DNA of 64,000 nt. Source: Hirundichthys speculiger (Eukaryota > Chordata > Actinopteri > Beloniformes > Exocoetidae). The stretch covers positions 779,001 to 843,000 of the forward strand of contig JAGFBZ010000853.1 of assembly GCA_018398805.1 (NCBI GenBank), read 5' to 3'. Positions within the stretch are counted from its first letter, which is position 1; the number at the start of each line of letters is the position of its first letter. Position numbers and translations under genes: made by a program. Below the pieces are notes generated by a model that was not told where the DNA came from, made no database searches, and was given only the letters and a program-made list of their open reading frames with translations. Below, piece by piece: positions 24,003 to 33,695 of this stretch.

Positions 24003-24309
24003 ACCTTAGCAAAAATGCAGAAGAATAAGTGAAAAAATAAGTGCAATTCGTGACTTGATATTTTGTAGAACCTTCTTTAGCGGTAATAACTTGAAATATC
24101 ATATTTGTCTGATGTTATCAGTGTCACATGGGTGTGAAGGAATTTTGCTCACTCTTTACAAAATTTTGCTTCAGTTTGTTGATATTTGTTTAAGCACAGC
24201 TCTCTTAACATCGCACTACAGCATTTTAATAGGGTTCGGATCATTGTATTGTTGCAGGACAAAATATGGGTCAAGCTTTAGATGTCAGAAAGATTGCCTC
24301 ACATTTGAC
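24003..24309 (-). mobile_element. Tc1-like element 'A', inner part (part 2 of 2)
   Basis: This resumes the element that broke off at 23013. Landmarks on the plus strand, antisense to the transposase, are TTTGTAGAACCTTCTTTAGC, GGTAATAACTTGAA, GCACAGCTCTCTTAA, AATAGGGTTCGGATC, a further stretch beginning near TTGTTGCAGGACAA, and GCCTCACATTTGAC at the end. Between GGGTTCGGATC and ATTGTATTG the family has about 90 more bases, so there is an internal deletion. The element ends abruptly at 24309 against the next Tc1-like element, so its other end is lost. Confidence 0.75.
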
Positions 24310-24315
24310 TTAACA

Positions 24316-25165
24316 CTATTTTTGGACCTCCTTTAGCTTTTAGGACTGTTTTAATTCTTGGTGGCAAAGATTCAACATGGAAACATTCAAACAAGATGGA
24401 AACATTCCTCAGAGATTTTGGTCCGTATTGACAATATAGCATCATGTACTTGCTGCAGATTTTGTCAGCTTCACATCCATGATATGAATCTCCTGTTCCA
24501 CCACATCACAAAGGTGCTCAACTGGATTGAGATCTGGTGACTGTGGAGGTCACTGGAGTACAGTCAGCTCATTGTCATGCTCATGAACCCAGCTGGAGAA
24601 CATTTGAGCTTTGTGACATGGTGCATTATCGTGGTGGAAGAAGCCATAAGAAGATGGTACACTGTGGTTAAAAAGGAATAGACATGTTCAGCAACAATCA
24701 TCAGGTAGGCTGTGGAGTTTCAATGATGCTCAACTTGTCCTAAGGGGCCTAAAGTGTGCAAAGAAAATATCCCCTACACCAGGGGTGCCCAATCCTGGTC
24801 CCCGAGAGCCCCTATCCAGCATGTTTTAGAGACTGCCCACCTTCAACACACCTGATTCTAATTAATGGTCGTTATCAGGTTGTCATCAAAGTCTGCATAA
24901 GTCTGTTGGTGAGACAGCCTCTTGTATCTTTGAGCCTTTGAGCCGGTGTTGCCTTTCTGTCACCTCTAACCAGTCTGCCCATTCTCCTCTGATCTGATGT
25001 CAACAAGGCTTTTTCGTCAACACAACTGCCACTTACTGGATAAACACTTATTTAATCTTTTTCATACCATTTTCCGTAAACCCTGCAGATCATTGTGAAT
25101 AAAAATCTCAGTAGATCAGCAAAGTCTGAAATACCCTTTCTTCCTTATTCTCATGCTTGGTTTGA
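24316..25165 (-). pseudogene. Tc1-like element 'B', transposase on minus strand, split by a MITE
   Basis: The plus strand carries antisense landmarks of a second Tc1-like family: GGACCTCCTTTAGC, TCAGAGATTTTGGTCC, AACTGGATTGAGATCTGGTG and GCTTTGTGACATGGTGCATT. After 24920 come GTTGCCTTTCTGTCACCTC, CCAGTCTGCCCATTCTCCTC, CTCAGTAGATCAGCAAAGTC and ATGCTTGGTTTGAAC. In transposase orientation the right part encodes the N-terminal helix-turn-helix region and the left part the DDE core. A stretch of roughly half the gene is missing at the point where 24780-24920 is inserted, implying deletion as well as insertion. Numerous indels; neither terminal repeat is intact. Confidence 0.78.
24780..24920 (+). 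mobile_element. hAT-type MITE left half inserted in element 'B'
   Basis: Opens with CAGGGGTGCCCAATCCTGGT, the terminal repeat of an abundant fish hAT-type MITE, followed by CAGCATGTTTTAGA and CAACACACCTGATTCTAATT. The normal mirror-image right half, which would end in GGGCACCCCTG, is missing. It sits inside sequence that otherwise matches a continuous Tc1-like transposon. Confidence 0.7.
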
Positions 25166-25175
25166 ACATACATAC

Positions 25176-25191
25176 GTGTGTGTGTGTGTGT
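25176..25191. repeat. Short (GT)n tract
   Basis: Eight GT units at the junction between element B and the LINE relic. Confidence 0.9.
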
Positions 25192-25194
25192 AGG

Positions 25195-26125
25195 ACATCA
25201 CAAGAGGGACAGGAGATCAGGGGCTTGAATCCAGGTGAAGGTGACATCCAGATTGGCCCTTGGGCAAGGCCCTTAACGCAACATGCCTATACCTCAGTGC
25301 TATTGCAAAAGATAGGGCTATACCAGCATGCACGTCATCAGGGTCAAAAGAGTCTGCATCAGGGGTTGAGCACTGTGATAAGAAGTGGGCTGTGGAACAA
25401 GGGCGGAGAACATAGTGTTAGTGGGGTGCTATTTCACCAGCAACCCTTGAGAGAAGGGGTATATGCACAGACTGTGGGAACCATGGATGCTTCAAAAAAA
25501 AAAAAAAAAAACACATCAACTCCGACAAAGAAACAACCACTCGGTTAGTGCTCAAATATCTGCAGAAGGAAGTTGCTATCACAGTTATTGATCCGTGATG
25601 TACAATGTAGTTCATTAAAGTGTTATGGCAAGGGGGAGCCAGGATGGAAGGTCAGTGGGGGCATAAATAACAAAGTACCATCAGAGTCTCTACTGGAAGC
25701 CATGAATACAGCACTGCAAACTCTCCCTATCAAGACCATCTCTGAGACCAGTCGGCTGATATATGCAGTGGCAACAGTGATCCCAGAGATGCTTAGCTAC
25801 AAGATGAATAGGAGTAGTAGCCGGAAACAGCTGTCTAAGAAAGAGCTGTCTAAGAAATATAGCAATGTGTCCATAGTTGAGGTACTGGAAACTGCTAAAC
25901 AAAGGTTCACAGCTCTGGCTACCTGCCTGAAGAGGTACAGCAGAGAAGTGTTGAGGATGGATTGCTGGAGAACAATCCATCCAAAATGTACTCTCAGTGG
26001 CAGGATAGTAAGATGGCAGGAGACCCACCCGGGGCTGAGACGGAGCAATACTGGAAGAATATCTGAGAGAAGGAGGCATCGCATAACACCAACTCCCAGA
26101 CGCTGCTGTTTTTGAAATAGCCTAC
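25195..26125 (+). pseudogene. Non-LTR retrotransposon ORF relic (upstream of reverse transcriptase)
   Basis: The open frame at 25573-26115 contains LIYAVATVIPEMLSYKMNR, then KKYSNVSIVEVLETAKQRF and TALATCLKRY. I recognise this as the region just N-terminal to the reverse transcriptase in a non-LTR retrotransposon found in fish and invertebrates; the clade is uncertain. After about 25970 the true frame moves: the shifted frame reads KMYSQWQDSKMAGDPPGAE and then EQYWKNI, with TGA replacing an expected TGG (Trp). The relic ends near 26125, before any polymerase motif. Upstream, 25195-25490 (with GGCTTGAATCCAGGTG and TTGGGCAAGGCCCTTAACG) belongs to the same element or an adjoining tRNA-like head. 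An A18 run lies at 25494-25511. The ATG at 25573 is not a natural start. Confidence 0.6.
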
Positions 26126-26322
26126 TGCATATTGCATATTCAACACTGTGGTGGTTCGGGTTGTGGTTTCTGCTCAGCTGCAGGGGGAGATGTGGAGCAG
26201 TAGCACAGGGAGCACTGCCTGGGAGAGACTGATGGAGACAGCTGTTCTGAATTGTTAATCTGGACTCTCTCTTTATTTAGGAGTGGTGTGCTGAGACCAG
26301 ACAGACAACAGAAGTCAGTGTT

Positions 26323-26356
<34 letters not shown>

Positions 26357-26550
26357 CAGTAGTAGCAGTGGTAGTAGTAGTAGTTAGTTTTTTGTTATAA
26401 AACGTACCTTTCTACATTCACTGTGTTGACGTCACACATCCTGGTACTTTCACCCAACATCGCCATTTTGTGCGTCAAGCTTCACAATACAGCACTTGTT
26501 GCTCATTCATTTTAATGTGTTTCACATGTTACTAACATTAGTTGTCAGAA
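26126..26550. other. Unassigned spacer containing a trinucleotide tract
   Basis: Apart from the trinucleotide tract at 26323-26385, nothing is assigned. The stretch 26150-26320 has the look of a retroelement fragment, but I could not name it. Confidence 0.4.
26323..26385. repeat. CAG/TAG trinucleotide tract
   Basis: About ten GCA (CAG) units are followed by degenerating AGT/AGC/GGT units (TAGCAGTAGTAGCAGTGGTA). The graded change from pure CAG to TAG suggests ongoing slippage plus point mutation. The tract lies between two transposon relics and in no open frame of note. Confidence 0.93.
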
Positions 26551-26915
26551 ATGGAGACCCAAACTGCATCAGAGGCAAATGAAAAAAAAGCGCATTGTAT
26601 ATGGAAACACTCAATGCCTATTCGAAATATCGTTAGAGAAAATAGCAGCAGCTGGTGGAACTGACCTGTACGGATGGCTAAAAAGGATAATACACACAAT
26701 CCAACAGACTTGCGCAACATTAGGTACCCTGACATCTGCAGTTATATTTCTTATGACAAAAGTGCCTAAACGTTGGCATCTCTGGAAGTTTGCAATCTGT
26801 TTGTGTCTGGCTGGTGAAGGTTGGGGCCTACATTCAGTCAGCAGGACATGTCGTGGCTGCAGGAAAGGTTTGTTGAAATTCATTTTACGATTTGAGCATA
26901 CTGATTGTTTCTAAA
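26551..26915 (+). pseudogene. Possible transposon-associated SWIM-zinc-finger/YqaJ-type protein relic
   Basis: One plus-strand frame reads METQTASEANEKKAHCIW from 26551 and is stopped after SSSWWN. The same frame resumes as NPTDLRNIRYPDICSYISYD (near 26699-26757), is stopped again, then reads LEVCNLFVSGW. The pair 'RYPDI-SYL' followed about 20 residues later by 'FVSGWV' resembles a block I associate with large YqaJ-recombinase/SWIM-finger proteins that occur in many copies in fish genomes. The cysteine-rich SWIM motif is not visible here. The match is short and from memory. Stops and shifts make it non-functional in any case. The single long frame at 26579-26914 is a different phase and shows no domain. 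Confidence 0.28.
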
Positions 26916-28070
26916 CTCCTCCAAAAATGTTTCCTCGATACATTTAGACTAGACCTACATAATTAATTGATTCTAGAGTCACTATCATCAGTGGTAGCCA
27001 TGGTAATATTACCAGTCTCTATCAGGTTTCTGAATGGGATCCTTTTACTTTCAAATGTTGGTCTCGTCATTTATTTATATTTATATTAATTTATAAAACA
27101 ACTCTGATCAGTTGTGAATGTGTACTGAATGAAATAAATCCTATATTAAGTTAGGCTAGGATAGGCTAGGCTTGGTCGTGATGTCCGTCTAAATCAAGAA
27201 CCAAAATTATGGGCATTGGTCTTGCCTTCAACACACTTTAAAATGATCTCAGGGAACAAAGTCTTAGTGGTTTACTCATCCAATCCGTGTTTCCTGCTGC
27301 TGAGTTCTTTAGTCTTTGGTCCTTCATATTCTCTGATTTTAGGGATCCAATCTATTCTTGCAGCCATGAACAATGCATGTATGTGGCATAATAGTGGCTT
27401 TAATGGCGATTTCAGCCTCAAAAGGCTTAATTTAGTGCAGAATGTAAGTAACACTCTAACTACACACTGCATCTTACAGGGTTTATGAATGAATTGCTTG
27501 TCGCAAAATGGCTAAAGGCTTGTTGTGACATCATGTGAATACTGTCTATACAGCATGTGTTGCAGGTCTGATAGTTGTTGACAGTACATAGTATGCTATG
27601 CCAAAAATAATAATGCTAAGACGTAACTGAAAGTCAGTCAAGAGACTGCTCTGCTGCTTCTGTTGCAGTGGCTCATTGCATTTTTAGATACAGCATGTGT
27701 CATATATGTAGTAGATTAGCCAACTTTTCCAGATGTAGCACAACATCTGGGTATTTTTTTGCATACTGAAAACTGTGCAGTTCACATCCTGCATACGGTG
27801 TCCTCAATTTCTGTAAAATCAGTATGCACTGTAAGTATAGTATGAGGTTTCTAAAGCAGCCTAAAAAAATAAACAAAAAATCTTTTTCACAATGAAACAT
27901 ACAATGAATCAATTACAGAGCAAAGATGGAAAAACAGCTGACCTGACTCTGCAAAGCTCATAAATTCACCCAGGCTGCTTTTCTAAAACACAAGTTACTT
28001 ATTTATCCAGCCTTGGAACGCAATTATTCATCAAACAGCCAAGAATAGCCATCATTTTAGATGCATTAGG
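26916..28070. other. Unassigned DNA upstream of the hAT coding relic
   Basis: No gene was recognised. Short imperfect repeats of TAGGCTAGG lie at 27153-27173. Part of this stretch could be the 5' non-coding end of the hAT element, but its terminal repeat was not located. Confidence 0.4.
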
Positions 28071-30106
28071 TTTGCTTGTGAAGAACTGTATTTTCACTGT
28101 CTTCTTTTACTGAAATGTGAGGTGTTGGGGTACAATAACAACACCTCATCTATGCTGAGGCATCACCGTGCCTTCCATGAGAATAGGGAGGAAACTGGAG
28201 CTTCGACCAGTCAAGGTAAGGTCATTTCAATATTACAAATTCACTATCACAATTATTTTCAAGCAGGCATTTGTTTATTGTGCAAATAAAGATACGTAAC
28301 AGACACTGTATATATTCTCTTTTAATCAGCCACCAGAAAACAAGAGCTGGATGGAGCCCTAGTCTCCATGATAGTGAAGGATACCCAGCCCTTTAGTATT
28401 GTGGATGACATTGGATTCAGGGCAGTCAAACTGGATCCCAATTATGTTCTCCCTACAAGGCAGGTATGTGTGGGTACCCACATGAATCAAATGTGTAGTT
28501 TTTTTTTGCATGTCTCAAAATTCAGCACTGTATATTATTTCCTTTAGGCTCTGAAGGCCATGGTGGAGGCCAAGTATGAGTCTGCCAAGGAGCAGGCAAA
28601 GGCTAAAGTGGAGAAGGTGGCTGCTGTTAGCCTCACAGCTGACACGTGAACATCCATTAACATGGATGCCTACCTGGCAGCAACCTGCCATTTTGTGGAG
28701 GAGAACACTAGACTGAATTCAGTGATGTTGGGAGTGCAGGCATTTCCCCATTCACACACTGCTAACTCTAGCTAACCGCTAGCTCGTGTGAAAGCCTCTC
28801 TAATGGAGGAATGGGGAATCACCAATAAGGTGACATGTATTGTCACTGATGGTGCTGCCAATACGGTCGCCTGTGTGAGAGAACTGAAGCTTCGGCACCA
28901 TATATGCATTGCTCATACGCTGAACCTGGTTGTTAAGAAGGCACGTGATCAAAACCCTGTGGTGTCTGGCATCCGGGCAAAGGCAAGGAAGCTGGTTGGC
29001 TACTTCAGAAGCAGCACCTCTGCGAAGGTATGCTCTTTCCTTTTATGCCAATATATAATAAAGCTTATAGTTTGTCTGTATTGCTACTGCAGTGTTAACG
29101 GCCTACTCACTTTTGTCTTTAAAGGAGAAGCTTACACAAGTACAAGCATCTCTGGGGATGCAAAATATGAAACTCACGCAAGAAGTGGACACTAGATGGA
29201 ACAGCACATATTTGATGCTGCAGCGTTTGGTTGAGCTGACGGAGCCATTAGGAGCAGCATTAGCAGGCTTGCAACATGACATCCCCTTCTTAACACCTGA
29301 GGAATTTCAGATTGTTGGAGGGTGCCTTTCGATGCTGTCTCCATTTTATGATGCCACTGTGGAGCTCTCCTCTGAAGAAAAAGTGTCTGCATCTAAAGTG
29401 GTACCTCTCATGACAATGCTTGAACAAAATCTACAAGATGAAATGAGACAGACAGTGCCACCACCACCAGCATTAGAAATAGGAGACCAGCTTATCAGGC
29501 AACTCCAGGAGAAGCTACACACTTTACAATCTATAAGCATCATGTCCCTTGCTACACTCCTGGACCCCAGATATAAGGTTATTGGGTTTTCAGCCCAACA
29601 AAAGCGAGCGAAGCCGTGCGCCTGACTTCTAAGTGTGCCACTGTCATAAGATCAACTCAAGGCAGAGAGGAAATTCCTCAGGCTTCCACCTCTCATGATG
29701 TCACTGGAGGTAGTCTATAATTTTAAATTTTGAGATCAGTTATTCCTATTAGAACACTTACTAACATGATCTGTGGTTTCCTCTTAGGTAGCAAACTGTG
29801 GCATCATTTGGACACCAGCGTAATGGAGGCAAGGAGGACTCAAAATGTCACTGCTGATGCCACTGTGGAGGTCCAGCACTACCTTGCCGAACCAAATATA
29901 AACCAGAAGGACAACCCATTGACATACTGGGAGAAACAAAAATTACTCTACCCCCATTTGTACATGGTGGCACAAACATTTTTTGCCTCCCAGCATCCTC
30001 TGTGCCATGTGAAAGGGTGTTCTCCAAGGCTGGAGAGATTGTGTCTAAAAGAAAGGAATCGGCTAAAACCAAAAACTGTGAGAAATTACTATTTCTGAAT
30101 AAAAAT
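28071..30106 (+). pseudogene. hAT transposase (BED-finger type), five exons, inactivated
   Basis: This is a cut-and-paste DNA transposase of the Ac-like hAT group. Exon 1 (to 28215) ends a BED zinc finger: YNNNTSSMLRHHRAFH. Its cysteine pair looks damaged, since only one of the usual two cysteines is in place. Exon 2 (28330-28463) has KDTQPFSIVDDIGF and LDPNYVLPTR. Exon 3 (28548-29027) starts the RNase H-like core with SLTADT, then VTDGAANT (second aspartate) and HICIAHTLNLVV. Exon 4 (29125-29709) has the conserved TRWNSTYLML. Exon 5 (29788-30106) holds the hATC dimerisation region: YLAEPNINQKDNPLTYWEKQ, LYPHLY and, in a shifted frame, CERVFSKAGEIVSK. All four gaps begin GT, end AG and join in phase. 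Lesions: TGA for an expected Trp codon at 28647, TAA at 28773 within a small insertion, a frameshift near 29595, and at least two frameshifts in exon 5. Terminal repeats were not located. Confidence 0.85.
28216..28329 (+). other. hAT pseudogene intron 1
   Basis: The donor is CAAG|GTAAG and the acceptor TTTTAATCAG|CC. It is 114 bp. The three further introns are 28464-28547, 29028-29124 and 29710-29787, with donors GTATGT, GTATGC and GTAGTC and acceptors CTTTAG, TTTAAAG and CTCTTAG. Coding similarity stops at each donor and resumes in phase at each acceptor. Confidence 0.75.
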
Positions 30107-30559
30107 GCATAAATTCGCCCCTTTAATGGTCATCATTGTCCAAGTTGCACAAGCATATTCAGTGTGCCGCCTCCGTAGTTCCACAAACACTTTCACTGTT
30201 CATTTTCTTAAAATGACAGGAAGAAATTGCACAACATGCTGTATCATATGATACTACTTTGGGACACATTAAACAGAGATTACATTCAAACAATATTCTA
30301 TTATGCACTTGATCATTTATGTAGACCAATTATTTGGTCATACACATTTTGTTATTCACAGTCATTCGTAAGAGCCATAACTGATACATAAATTCAATGC
30401 ATCACATCTTAAGATTCAGCTGGCTGTGATTATAAACCTAACCAGTAAGTGGTGTCATGTGCATATGAAGCATCAAGAAATGAACCCTTTCTCCAACCAA
30501 TTGGCTGAAATGGTACAATGCCTCACGATGCTTCATCTTGCCATCACTAGCGAAAATCC
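30107..30559. other. Probable 3' non-coding part of the hAT element
   Basis: The stretch with GAAGCATCAAGAAATGAACC, CCAACCAATTGGCTGAAATG and CTCACGATGCTTCAT (30465-30532) contains an inverted GAAGCATC/GATGCTTC pair. It resembles the ends of fish hAT elements of this type, so the transposon may run to about 30535. No clear terminal repeat partner was seen upstream of 28071. Confidence 0.35.
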
Positions 30560-30915
30560 AAGCTTAACCGAAAACTCCAGAATGGTAATCCAAACAGGTG
30601 ATGACAGGACAATGAGCAGGACTAAGAGCAGGGTAATATGCAGGACGAAAACAGGAAGACAAGCAGATGGACCAGCGAACAGAAAGGGAAAGACAAGACT
30701 TAAATACACAGAGGGACAAACAAGAGGCGAGTGCAGGCAATCAGGTTAATACATGGAGGGAAGTAAAGGAGAACGCAACAAAGTCAAGACAGACCTTCAA
30801 AGTAAAAAAAGGAAACAAGGTAGACTTAGGACAGGGTAGACGAGACAAGACTAAACTCAGAAACTGAAAAACACCACAAGGAAGGAGTGTTGTGTTCAAC
30901 CCACACCATGACATC
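30560..30915. repeat. Purine-rich dispersed repeat
   Basis: An A/G-rich stretch with AAGACAAGACTTAAATACAC and ACAGAGGGACAAACAAGAGG resembles a dispersed fish repeat of retrotransposon origin. No coding motif was found and the boundaries are approximate. Confidence 0.4.
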
Positions 30916-33484
30916 TTGACTGCCAAAATAAAGGGTATTTGCTAGTCAGATGACGTGAAAGTAAAATTTTGTTAAAATAAACTATGCAATGCCAAAAGAT
31001 CATGCACAACCTATTTGTGAAGAAGCCACTGGCATATCTAGATATAAGTCCCAGCTACATCTCCTACACCAAACCCTGCCTACTGCCCTGATCAAAACAT
31101 GACATGAGTCTGGTGTGGTGGCAGGTTGGGAAGTCTGGCTGGGATCCAGTGGCTTTCTAGAAGCCCTGGCTTCTCTTTGTACATTAGCCAAGATATTAAA
31201 GGAAATGCAAGCCGCCACAGACTCCACTGCTGTGGTTTGCCATCAGCCGAAGCAAATCTGTGTGTTCCAGTGGCACACTCTCGGCCCAGTTTTGACATGA
31301 GGTCTGTGTGTGAGTGTGTGTTGTGGGCAGAACAGGGGAGTCGGCAGGACAACTGCATGACCGGTGTGTTCCGTTCTGTGTGGCCTGTCAGCAGCCAGTT
31401 GCTATGGTAATACTCATTACACATAACAGTCACAGAGACAAAGCAGCAGGCAGATGTAAAAGACCCTCACACACACTTCCATGAACAGACATTCCACGTG
31501 GGCCCATTGTGTTCACGGACCATTAGCATAGCTGCAGTGTGCACTAATCGGCAGTGGCAGTGTTTTGCCGGGGACTGGCTGGGTGGGACAGGTAACATTC
31601 AATTACTGTCCTGTCTGGTTGGCTTGAAGAAGACAAAAAGACAGCAGTGTTACACTATTAAGCAAACATATGACATGCTTCACATGAGAGGTGGAAACTG
31701 CCTTTTCTTTTGAAGTTTGAACAGAAAAGCTTCGTACCTCATCGCTGTGCTCCTTTACCTCAGTGAAAACCACCCAGTGTCAGTGTATGTCTTAAAAAAA
31801 ATGTGTGAATGCTGGTGGATATTCACGGATGACTCAACATTTTGTATGTGTGTGTGCTGATGTTCAACAATTGAAGAGGAATGTGTGGGCTCCATGTGTG
31901 TGTGTGCATGTCTGCAGGGGATAGTCTCTTAATATAGTTAAGCTGTGAAAAACCCCAAAGTCTTTGGCGAGGTCTCACACACACTTTTTCTCCTTCCTTC
32001 CTCTCACCAGAACCATTTATCAGAGCAGAACAGGGGCAGCTTGCGTGTCGTAAGCCTCTTTGGAGCCACAAACAAATCAAGCAGGGCTCTCCATCAAATG
32101 AACTTCCCACTCCACTGGCGGTTACATAAAGGTTTACTAACTCACTGTGTAAGCGCATGTTTTAGTGGGAATGACTTCTGATTGAATACATCCATACAGA
32201 GAAGCGCAATGGAAGAAAAATTACTAAAGGTTATAGAGCGGGGGGGTTGACTGTCAGACTTTTTTTACTTTCTTTCTTTTTTACTTTTCAGGTCAGGGTG
32301 AGTCCTTTATTACAGCGCAGGTGGAAGAACCTTGCCATGAGCGAAGTTGCAAACTTTTAGTCACCTGAATATGACTAACATACACCAGGCAAACAAACAA
32401 ACGACCCTTTATGGTGACTGTGAAAAAGTGGCTTGCAGACGTTTGGGTAGCCCTAAAAGAAAAAAAAGAAAAAAGAAAAACAAAAAACACTGGTGTCATA
32501 AAGCCAAATTTTTGGATTCATTCTTTAGTGCATATTGACAAAGTCTCTAGATTGGAGTCTGACTCCAATCCATTCCTGGCTTGTTGGTGTTTAATAAAAG
32601 CCAACTTCCTTGGGTTTGGGCTGCTGTTGGGTCCTACCTCGCCCTCTGACAATATGGGAAATGGCCCAAAGCAAAAGTTTCAACGCTGTGTGCTTTTACA
32701 GTAAGTTAAGAGCCTTTCTTCTCAAGAAGATTTTAGTTCATTCTCTCTGCAAAAGGCTTGCAATCGTGAGATCTTTGAGATGTTTAGCATGTGCTGCTCT
32801 TCTGTTTTTGTTCATGTTTTGGTTGGGGAATTGCGAAGGTCATTGTAAAACCCTTGGCCTACATTGCTTAAGGTGTGATAAAGATCATTCTTATGTTATA
32901 AAAACTTCCTCTTTGTGTGTTTGTGTGATGTTATGAGACTTATACTTTCAGGTGTTATTTTCCAAATGCACTAGTCTTGTTTAGAGTTACTCTTCCAGTT
33001 TTTAGATGCAAACTTTACTGGACAAGCAGGCTTTCTTTTGGTAACTCTTCCATGAGTGGGCTTGCTTGAAAGTATGGCTACGGAGTAGAATAGTGAACAC
33101 CAGTTGAGACTCTAGTAAATCTTAGAGAAGGTAATTTGCAATGGAAGGTTGGATGTTCTAAATATACGATCAGTTCTTTTAGAAACTTTAGAAACGTCTT
33201 CAGTGTTCTTGTTAACAGTTGTTTCTTAACTACTTTATGAACTGAGGAAACAGTTATCTGAAAATCTATCTGCTTAAACATTTTTCTCTCCTAATTTTGG
33301 AGCATTGTCTGTTTAAATTTTTGTCTGCTGTTTATAGAAGCTCGTGGTTTCTGTTTGTTGAATTTAGAAGCAGAATTTAAAAAAATCTGAATATTCATAA
33401 AGCTCTGTAGGTTGTAGCATCTGGGCCTTTCCTTACATTAAAAAAAGGACATAAAAAAGCCTGGATGTGGACATCTAGGCCTTT
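30916..33484. other. Unassigned non-coding DNA
   Basis: No gene was recognised. TG-rich text at 31840-31915; poly-A-like AAAAAAGAAAAAAG repeats at 32458-32490. Confidence 0.45.
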
Positions 33485-33695
33485 TTGTTTTTAAAATTCA
33501 GATAAAATTGAGATTATTACTTTTGGTCCTAAAACCCTGGGTCTCTGAAAAGCACCTAGAGATAGTTTCTATTGTTATAGGAACTACGTATGTGCACTAT
33601 GAGCACCTTGAGTGGTTCCTGGATTAGAAAGGCACCATGTAAGTAACTTGTTGTTGTTGCTATACAAATGAAATTGAATTGAATTTATGGCACCA
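33485..33695 (+). mobile_element. L2-type LINE 3' fragment
   Basis: Plus-strand NSDKIEIITFGPKT (33497-33538) matches the block after the reverse transcriptase core of L2-clade LINEs (family form: DKTEVLLFGPK). About 65 bp on is the typical L2-type tail, with a decayed GAGCACCTTGAG, then TAGAAAGGCACCATGTAAGT and ATGAAATTGAATTGAATTTA. Most of the segment between is deleted. It is a short, old fragment. Confidence 0.65.

Noticed and set aside
25573..25615. ATG at 25573 as the start of a real gene
   Set aside because: Element similarity is continuous upstream and downstream, and the ORF changes frame later. The ATG is incidental.
31498..31713. 71-codon plus-strand frame with Cys/Trp residues
   Set aside because: No domain, no splice context and no similarity that I recognise.
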